Below are positions 55,185 to 62,020 of a stretch of 64,000 bases of DNA, piece by piece. The position numbers and the translations under genes are program-made. The notes beneath the pieces were generated by a model. That model had not been told where the DNA came from and did not search any database. It saw nothing but the letters and a program-made list of their open reading frames with translations. The DNA lies in NCBI GenBank assembly GCA_964581795.1, contig CAZOPW010000002.1:1-64000 (forward strand). Direction: 5' to 3'. The number at the start of each line of letters is the position of its first letter. Position 1 is the first letter of the stretch. The DNA comes from EX4572-165 sp964581795. Lineage in GTDB: Archaea; Thermoplasmatota; E2; DHVEG-1.

Positions 55185-56474
55185 ATGAACCCAATAAATC
55201 AACAAGACTTTCTGCAAACAAGGAATTATGTATTAGGGAATAGAAATCCGAATCCTGATTTTGCTCTTCACATCGGAAGATTTTATGCTTTAGACGGATC
55301 ACTTGGTTCCTCTGTATATATCGATGCATTAAAACCACATGTGATGATGATAGCAGGTAAGAGAGGATATGGAAAATCATATACTCTAGGTGTTTTCTTG
55401 GAAGAATTTTCTCGTTTACCTTTATCTCTTAGGGAAAGATATACCTGTTTGGTTATCGATACATTAGGAATTTTTTGGACTTTACACTATCCTAATAAAA
55501 AACAAAAAGATCTTCTTTCAAAATGGAATATTTCCGCAGAGCAAACACCCATAACCCTTTTTCATACGGCTCAAAAATCTCCAGAAGCATTCAAAAACCA
55601 TTCAATTGTCAAAAATTTTAAAATCCCTCCTTCTATTTTATCAATTCATCAATGGTGTGAGTTATTTCAATGTTCATTAATGGACTCTGAAGGAATTCTG
55701 TTGTCATCCTCGATTATTTCACTTCAAAACCATCGATCACAATTTGATTTAGAGGATATAAAAAAGGAAGTTCAAAAGAATACTAATGCTGATAAGAAAA
55801 CACGCGAGAAGGTGAACACCTTTTTAGACCAAGCAAGGTCATGGAATTTATTTTCAGAAAAAGCAAATCCCATTTCAAGGTTAATAAAACCAGGAGAAAT
55901 CATAATCATTGATTTAAGTTACCTTAAAAATAATTATTTGAAACAGACGATTACGGCAATTATTTCTGATATTTTATTTCATTATCGTGTCACTCAACGA
56001 AAAATTGAGGAATTCCAACATATTAATGATGCACCAGCAACAAAAAACAATCCTTACATTTGGTTAGCTATCGATGAAGCTCACTTATTCCTTCCAGAAA
56101 AGGAAAATTCCTATGTAAAACAAATATTACTTCAAAACTGGCTTCGTCAAGGTAGACAACCAGGACTATCACTCATGTTAGCTACACAACGACCTAGTTT
56201 CATGGATCGTGAAGTCTTTTCCCATTGTGATCTCCTATTTTGTCATCGTCTTACAGCAAATGAAGACATTCAGTCCTTGACACGATTGCGACCAACATAT
56301 ATGAAGGGAGATATTGAAGAAACAATTAAAAAGATAGGAACAGAGAAAGGAGTTGCTCTTCTCATTGATGATGTGGTTGAAACAACTCACATCGTCAAAA
56401 TCCGTCCTCGACATAGCTGGCATGGAGGTGGAGAGCCGGAAATAAAAATAGTAAATGGAAATGAGGAAAACTGA
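55185..56474 (+). CDS. HerA/TraG-like P-loop ATPase
   Basis: FtsK/HerA superfamily ATPase of 429 residues, a DNA or protein pump type motor. Walker A GKRGYGKSYT is at 58-67 and Walker B WLAIDEAHLFLP near 293-304; the downstream segment LRQGRQPGLSLMLATQRPS matches the HerA sensor/arginine region. The longer frame starts with a TTG at 55167, but the ATG at 55185 has GGTGAGG 3 bases upstream. It overlaps the next gene by one base, so they are coupled. Facing the pilus-type ATPase operon, it might act in the same membrane machine rather than in DNA repair; no NurA nuclease gene is adjacent. Confidence 0.85.
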   Translation: MNPINQQDFLQTRNYVLGNRNPNPDFALHIGRFYALDGSLGSSVYIDALKPHVMMIAGKRGYGKSYTLGVFLEEFSRLPLSLRERYTCLVIDTLGIFWTLHYPNKKQKDLLSKWNISAEQTPITLFHTAQKSPEAFKNHSIVKNFKIPPSILSIHQWCELFQCSLMDSEGILLSSSIISLQNHRSQFDLEDIKKEVQKNTNADKKTREKVNTFLDQARSWNLFSEKANPISRLIKPGEIIIIDLSYLKNNYLKQTITAIISDILFHYRVTQRKIEEFQHINDAPATKNNPYIWLAIDEAHLFLPEKENSYVKQILLQNWLRQGRQPGLSLMLATQRPSFMDREVFSHCDLLFCHRLTANEDIQSLTRLRPTYMKGDIEETIKKIGTEKGVALLIDDVVETTHIVKIRPRHSWHGGGEPEIKIVNGNEEN

Positions 56475-57025
56475 TGAGAAAAAAGAATGAAACAAAACCG
56501 TTTCAGAAAAATACCACTGCTGCTATGTGGATACCAATCCGGCTTTTAATAAGTATTGTTATCATTTCATTTATAACCGGATTAATAGTCATTGGGTCAC
56601 AACTCACTACTCAAACAGTAGAGCATAATGAGCTAAAAAATAAACTAGTTGAAATCAGATTATCTTTGGAATCGCTTTACCAGTATGGCGAGTGCAGATC
56701 TTTGCTAAAATCATTAAATATAGCGGGGTCAACACGTGTTTTTGAATTACAAATTCCAGATACTATTTCATCTGTGCATTTTGGAAAAAAACATGGTGAA
56801 TCAAATGGTTTGAGTAGTAGTATCCGTTACGAATCAAAAGAAGGTATACACACAATTTGGTTGGATTCCGATATTCAACTTGTTTCAGCAATAGAATTCA
56901 AAAATACGTGGCAACCAAATGAATTTCATGACGGATTTACCTTACAATCGGGAATAAACCATTTTACTGCTGAACTTGTTTGTAATGCAAGAAACCAATT
57001 CATTCTATTATACAGTAATAAATAA
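56474..57025 (+). CDS. Single-pass membrane protein coupled to the HerA-like ATPase
   Basis: 183 residues: a basic N-terminus, a membrane helix at about 20-42 (IPIRLLISIVIISFITGLIV) and an exposed domain of about 140 residues with predicted beta structure and two Cys. Its ATG shares one base with the stop of the upstream ATPase. The architecture is like a minor pilin or a secretion accessory protein, although no canonical class III signal peptide is seen (no short basic leader with a cleavage Gly or Ala). No family recognised. Confidence 0.7.
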   Translation: MRKKNETKPFQKNTTAAMWIPIRLLISIVIISFITGLIVIGSQLTTQTVEHNELKNKLVEIRLSLESLYQYGECRSLLKSLNIAGSTRVFELQIPDTISSVHFGKKHGESNGLSSSIRYESKEGIHTIWLDSDIQLVSAIEFKNTWQPNEFHDGFTLQSGINHFTAELVCNARNQFILLYSNK

Positions 57026-57170
57026 AATAAATCAAATTTTAAAATATTAGGATAAATAAAAGATGAATCTATTTTTTTCAATAATAATCTTTTACTATTA
57101 AATGAAACAAATAAAAAAAAGGCTACCAATAAAAGTAAATAAGATTACAAGATACCAGTGAAGACAACAC

Positions 57171-58292
57171 ATGCCAACTCTTACCATTGATAATAAAGAT
57201 TATTTTAACGTTACAGAACAACCTTTGTCAGGTAGTTCTTTTCATAATTGGCTCAACATTCTTATTCAGAACAAATTCGATATTGATTTCCAATTTATTC
57301 CACGAGCTTTATACGTTACCGCTATGACTATTCTGCTTTCACCGTTTCGATTCTATGAAAAACGAAAATATGATGAATTAATAACTAAGGTTCAGGTCAA
57401 AGAACCCATTTTTATTATAGGTCATTTTAGAAGTGGTACAACATTTTTACATTATCTTCTTGGACAGGATCCCAAACTGGGATATGTTTCCACTTTTGAA
57501 ACAATGACTCCAGGTATGATCATTGCCAATGAGAAACTTTTTAAAAACATTGTTAAAAAACATTTACCTGCAAAAAGACCAATGGATGATTTAGAAATGC
57601 ATGCAAATCTTCCCTATGAGGAAGAATATGCGATTTCAAATATGAGTACGTATTCTTTTTATCATGGATGGTATTTTCCAAGAAATTGGATGTATTACTT
57701 TGATAAATATGTTTTATTTAAGAATATATCTCAGAGAGATAAAGAAAAATGGAAAAAAACATATGACTATTTTTTAAAGAAAATCACCTTCAAAAACAAT
57801 GGAAATCATGTTTTACTGAAAAGTCCATTGAATACGGCACGAATTAAACCGTTACTTGAATTATATCCTGATGCGCGATTTATTCATATTCATCGAAATC
57901 CGTATCACGTTTACAAATCAACATGGAAATTATATCAAAAAATACTCCCAATTTTTTCTTTTCAACACATAGATTCAAAAACTCTTGATACTTATATTTT
58001 AAAAACATATCAGAATCTTTACACAAACTTTCTCAGAGATAAACATCTCATACCAGATAAAAATCTCATTGAATTAAGTTTTGATGAATTTATTAGTGAT
58101 CCGATTTCAACCATTAAAAAAACGTATGATCATCTCCGATTGACTAGTTATAATAAGGCACACCAGAATTTTGTATCATATGCAACAAAACATAAGGATT
58201 ACAAAGCAACTACCTATTCATTTACAGAGAAAGAAAAACTAAAAATTTATTCGCAATGGAAACACATGTTCAAAGCATATAACTATTCCTAA
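57171..58292 (+). CDS. Sulfotransferase-family protein
   Basis: PAPS-dependent sulfotransferase fold, 373 residues. The 5'-phosphosulfate-binding loop is GHFRSGTTFLHYLL at 84-97, and the 3'-phosphate-binding motif is RFIHIHRNPYHVYKSTWKL near 235. Other family residues are PYEEEYAI near 146 and LLKSPLN near 215. Such enzymes sulfate carbohydrates, lipids or other small molecules; in archaea they may modify glycolipids or glycoproteins. It is placed among many surface protein genes and next to a UbiA lipid enzyme (convergent). The acceptor cannot be deduced. Confidence 0.87.
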   Translation: MPTLTIDNKDYFNVTEQPLSGSSFHNWLNILIQNKFDIDFQFIPRALYVTAMTILLSPFRFYEKRKYDELITKVQVKEPIFIIGHFRSGTTFLHYLLGQDPKLGYVSTFETMTPGMIIANEKLFKNIVKKHLPAKRPMDDLEMHANLPYEEEYAISNMSTYSFYHGWYFPRNWMYYFDKYVLFKNISQRDKEKWKKTYDYFLKKITFKNNGNHVLLKSPLNTARIKPLLELYPDARFIHIHRNPYHVYKSTWKLYQKILPIFSFQHIDSKTLDTYILKTYQNLYTNFLRDKHLIPDKNLIELSFDEFISDPISTIKKTYDHLRLTSYNKAHQNFVSYATKHKDYKATTYSFTEKEKLKIYSQWKHMFKAYNYS

Positions 58293-58321
58293 TAAGTTGA
58301 TAGAACGTTAAAAATATTTTT

Positions 58322-59164
58322 TTATAAGACTGCACCAACTATGATTGCAAGAACTCCGATTGCTGCAGCTGCCCGTATTAAACCAACACTACGTTCTGTA
58401 TTTCGCAAGTCTTTTAGGGTTTCCTTAATCGCATATAAACAGATAATATCAACAATACTAATAAAAATCATATAATAGATTTTGAGTTGGCCTAAAATGT
58501 AAGGGAGTGGAGAAAGAATGATTGCTACAAGTAAAAATACTGACCCTACTATAGCTGCATTTTTTTCACCAATTCTCATAGGCAGTGTGTTTCTTGAAAG
58601 GATATCTCCCTTCACATCTTGAACATCTTTTAATGTTTCTCTACCTGTAAACATGAAGAAGACAATTAATGATAAAACAACTGATGAAAATGGTTTTCCT
58701 ACCGCAGCTCCACCAAAGGTGAATGACATCGCGGATAAAAAAGCGACAGCGACATTTCCAGCTAACCCATAGTTTTTTAATTTTGTTTCATAGGCAAATA
58801 AGAAAATAATTGAAAATAAAACTATACCAAGGCAAATCCAATTAATAAAAAATGAAATAATCACAGCTAACCCAAAAAGGAGAAATGAAAAATAAAGTTC
58901 TTCTTTTGCAGTTAGTCGCTTGGAAGGAATTGGACGAAGTGGATGTGAAATTTTATCGATATCTCTATCGAAATAATCATTGAAAGCCATGCTTCCTCCC
59001 CCTATTAAAAAAACAACAATTGTAGCGAGTAACAATGGAAAAGATGTATATGGAGCACCAGCTACGATTCCTCCAATATATGCGCCGGCAAGACCTAAAA
59101 TTGAAGTAATAGGTCTCATTGATTCAACAAGCGCTATACTTTTTATTGATATAGTATGATTCAT
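58322..59164 (-). CDS. UbiA-family prenyltransferase, probable digeranylgeranylglyceryl phosphate synthase
   Basis: Membrane prenyltransferase of 280 residues with about nine helices. The first Asp-rich motif NDYFDRDID is at 62-70, followed by HPLRPIPSKRLTAKE, a pattern typical of archaeal DGGGP synthase. The second Asp motif DVQDVKGDILSRNTLPMRIG is near 184-203. DGGGP synthase attaches the second geranylgeranyl chain in archaeal ether lipid synthesis. The start was trimmed from 59191 to 59164 because GGGGGAT lies 7 bases before this ATG. Alternative UbiA roles (quinone or heme) are less likely given the motif context. Confidence 0.85.
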   Translation of the reverse strand: MNHTISIKSIALVESMRPITSILGLAGAYIGGIVAGAPYTSFPLLLATIVVFLIGGGSMAFNDYFDRDIDKISHPLRPIPSKRLTAKEELYFSFLLFGLAVIISFFINWICLGIVLFSIIFLFAYETKLKNYGLAGNVAVAFLSAMSFTFGGAAVGKPFSSVVLSLIVFFMFTGRETLKDVQDVKGDILSRNTLPMRIGEKNAAIVGSVFLLVAIILSPLPYILGQLKIYYMIFISIVDIICLYAIKETLKDLRNTERSVGLIRAAAAIGVLAIIVGAVL

Positions 59165-59468
59165 GAAATAATCCCCCAGATCAATTGTCAATAATGAATT
59201 CTAGTTAATTATAGTGTATGAATGTCAATATTTATAAATTTTCATTTATTTTTTCCTGCTATTGTCGATTTTTTTTGTCTCTAAAAATCTCTAAAAATTA
59301 ATATTAAAAAAATCATTTTAGATGATATTAATGTTTCAATAACATTTTACATATTATTTATTTCTTGTATATTGATTGGTATTTTATTGGTTTTTTAATT
59401 ATTTTTGGCATAACTTTTTATATATTAAATTTATAATCAATTTCCATTATAAATAATGGGGGTATATT
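59165..59468. promoter_or_regulatory. AT-rich divergent intergenic region
   Basis: 304 bases, strongly AT-rich. A TATA-like TTTATATATT near 59417-59426 would serve the sugar dehydrogenase gene with a leader of about 20 bases and a GGGGGTAT Shine-Dalgarno. No ORF or stable RNA structure was recognised; a short direct repeat CTCTAAAAAT occurs twice near 59279-59297. Confidence 0.4.
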
Positions 59469-61058
59469 ATGAAAAAATTATTAATAACAATTTTTTTAAC
59501 GATTGTATTACTAACAACTAGTTTACATTCAATGGCGAATAATCAAACAAATCAACAATCAATTAATGATTATTCTTTACCCAAAAATGAATCTAAGAAA
59601 GTATCTGCACCAGCTGTTGTCATTGGTAACATTTCTACTACTTTTGGAAAAATTATCGTCGAAGTTAAAAATATTGGAGATGAGGCAGCCACAAATATAG
59701 ACTGGAGTATACATGTGAATGGTGGTCGTTTTGGATTTATTAACAAAGATAAAACTGGAGAGATCAGCAATTTGGATGCAAAGGAAAATACTACGATTGA
59801 AACAGATTTTCTTATAGGTTTTGGAGAAATATCTGTAAATGTAACTGTGGGATCAGTAGGAAAGGTATTTGACGGATCGATTTTTTTATTTTTTATTACG
59901 GTAAATCTTGATTTTGTTGTAACATTAGATGTTATCGCAGAAGGATTTAATTCTCCATTGTATGCAACACACGCAGGAGATGGATCTAATAGAATTTTTG
60001 TTGTTGATCAAATAGGAATCATTTATGTTATCCAAAACAATCAGCTTTTAAATGAACCGTTCCTTGATATATCAAATAAACTCGTTGACCTAGATGAAAC
60101 ATATGATGAACGTGGATTATTGGGTCTAGCTTTTCATCCAGATTATGAATCAAATGGAAGGTTTTTTGTGTATTATTCAGCTCCAAAAAACGGTGAAGAT
60201 ATCAATCATGAGACAATTTTAGCAGAATATCAAGTGTCGGATAATGAAAATGAAGCAGATCCTAATACAGAACAAATTATTCTTCATTTTGATCAACCAG
60301 AGGCGAATCATAATGGTGGTCAATTAGTATTTGGACCAGATGGTTACCTATACCTTGGATTAGGTGACGGCGGTGGAGCTGGTGATCAACATGGAAAAAT
60401 TGGCAATGGACAGAATAAAAGTACTTTTCTTGGTTCAATAATTCGTATTGATATAAATTCAGCAAATCCCTATTCAGTACCTTCTGATAATCCATTTGTT
60501 GGATCAGAGGGATTAGATGAGATTTATGCATATGGACTTCGGAATCCTTGGCGTTTTTCTTTTGATAGTGAAACAAATAAGTTATTCGTAGCTGATGTTG
60601 GACAAAATGAATGGGAAGAAATTAATATTTTAGAAAAAGGTGGCAATTATGGCTGGCGAATTCTTGAAGCAACACATGCTTATGACCTTGATCTAGCTGA
60701 TGAACTCGGTATTAACATTTCAACTTTAAAGGATCCAATTCATGAGTACAGTCACTCAGTAGGACGATCGATAACAGGTGGATATGTATATAGAGGTACT
60801 GAAAATGAAGAATTGGAAGGAAAATATATTTTTGGTGACTGGAGTTCTAGTTTTGTAAGACCACGTGGAAGCTTGTTTTATCTTGAAAAAGTATCCTCTG
60901 GTTCATGGCAACGATTTGATCTTGTGACGTCTACCTCTTTTGATCGGTTTGTTATGTCATTTGGGGAAGATGAAAATGGAGAAATTTATGTAGTAAGTAA
61001 GACAACGTTAGGTCCTACAGGATCAACGGGAGATATTAGAAAAATAAGTATAGAATAG
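59469..61058 (+). CDS. Secreted glucose/sorbosone dehydrogenase-like (aldose sugar dehydrogenase) protein
   Basis: 529 residues. A signal peptide (1-23) is followed by a small Ig/CARDB-like domain (about 48-140). The six-bladed propeller of the GSDH family (about 155-529) is marked by RGLLGLAFHPDY, NHNGGQLVFGPDGYLYLGLGDGGG (catalytic-type His in NHNGG), GLRNPWRFSFD and EEINILEKGGNYGW. Relatives oxidise aldose sugars with pyrroloquinoline quinone; no PQQ synthesis genes are visible, so the cofactor may be scavenged or the domain may be binding only. It is followed after 13 bases by another secreted protein gene. Confidence 0.87.
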   Translation: MKKLLITIFLTIVLLTTSLHSMANNQTNQQSINDYSLPKNESKKVSAPAVVIGNISTTFGKIIVEVKNIGDEAATNIDWSIHVNGGRFGFINKDKTGEISNLDAKENTTIETDFLIGFGEISVNVTVGSVGKVFDGSIFLFFITVNLDFVVTLDVIAEGFNSPLYATHAGDGSNRIFVVDQIGIIYVIQNNQLLNEPFLDISNKLVDLDETYDERGLLGLAFHPDYESNGRFFVYYSAPKNGEDINHETILAEYQVSDNENEADPNTEQIILHFDQPEANHNGGQLVFGPDGYLYLGLGDGGGAGDQHGKIGNGQNKSTFLGSIIRIDINSANPYSVPSDNPFVGSEGLDEIYAYGLRNPWRFSFDSETNKLFVADVGQNEWEEINILEKGGNYGWRILEATHAYDLDLADELGINISTLKDPIHEYSHSVGRSITGGYVYRGTENEELEGKYIFGDWSSSFVRPRGSLFYLEKVSSGSWQRFDLVTSTSFDRFVMSFGEDENGEIYVVSKTTLGPTGSTGDIRKISIE

Positions 61059-61071
61059 GAGAAATGATACT

Positions 61072-61797
61072 ATGATAAAAGGGAAATATATAGTTATAAT
61101 TTTGATGTTTTTAATCACGATAATAATACCACTTCAAACAATTGCTCATCCACCTCAGAATATGATATTAAATTATGATATCGAAACTGAAGAGTTATCT
61201 GTTACGATAACACATAACTCTCCTGCACCAACGGTTCATTATGTAAATAAAATTGAAATTGAAAGAAATGATGAACTAATACGTACTGAAGAATATGAGG
61301 GTCAACCAACGACATCTGAGTATACCTATAATTATAATGTAACAGCAGAAGCTGGTGATGAATTAACAGTGACTGCTACCTGTAATATTCAAGGTCAGAT
61401 TGTTGAGTCAATTACTGTTAGAGATCCTTCTGCAGATGAACCACCGGTCATCCAAATAGTGAATCCTACAGAGGGTTATTTCCATTTTTCAGGAATCAGA
61501 TTATTTCCAACAATCGGTCTTATCGGTGATACAATGGGACTTGGGGGTTTCAGATTACAACCACTTCAAATGTATACGGAAGATGATATTGATGAGAGCA
61601 GCGATCTCATAGTAGAAGTTTACATTGATGGTGAGTTACTTGGTACTGCCGATTACAATACAGCTAATGCTTATCACGAAATTAAATGGACTGGAATTGG
61701 ATTGGGAACTAAAACACTCTCAGTTACTGCAGAAGATTCAATAGGTAATATTGGTGAAGATGAAATGCAAGTCTGGTATTTCTGTTTCATTCCATAA
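61072..61797 (+). CDS. Secreted two-domain protein (desulfoferrodoxin/SoxZ-like plus Ig-like)
   Basis: 241 residues. A signal peptide (1-25, ending IAHPP) leads into a first domain whose HPPQNMILNYD start and HYVNKIEI segment resemble the desulfoferrodoxin/SoxZ-like fold often found in archaeal exported proteins; this match is by pattern only. A second domain (about 123-241) is an Ig-like module of a kind recurrent in archaeal surface proteins (PTEGYFHFSG, EVYIDGELLGTAD, LSVTAEDSIGN). GGAG precedes the ATG by 10 bases. It is co-oriented with the sugar dehydrogenase-like gene and is probably co-expressed. No catalytic residues are evident. Confidence 0.78.
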   Translation: MIKGKYIVIILMFLITIIIPLQTIAHPPQNMILNYDIETEELSVTITHNSPAPTVHYVNKIEIERNDELIRTEEYEGQPTTSEYTYNYNVTAEAGDELTVTATCNIQGQIVESITVRDPSADEPPVIQIVNPTEGYFHFSGIRLFPTIGLIGDTMGLGGFRLQPLQMYTEDDIDESSDLIVEVYIDGELLGTADYNTANAYHEIKWTGIGLGTKTLSVTAEDSIGNIGEDEMQVWYFCFIP

Positions 61798-61981
61798 ACT
61801 CAATAAATAGTATTGAAAAATTATAAAACGATAATTTGAACATTCAAAATCTAATTAAACCAGTAAAATAAATTTAGGTATTTCGCAGTAGATTCTAATA
61901 GAATATTATATTTTTTCCACTTAATTGTAGATAAATTATACATATTATATTGAATATTTAACAAATATATGACAAAAAAGG

Positions 61982-61990
61982 TTATATATA
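61982..61990 (+). promoter_or_regulatory. TATA box of the papain-fold protein gene
   Basis: TTATATATA about 33 bases before the ATG at 62021; the short leader carries GGGAGAT directly upstream of the start. Confidence 0.5.
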
Positions 61991-62020
61991 ACTATATTGA
62001 TTGATTTTATGGGAGATTAT

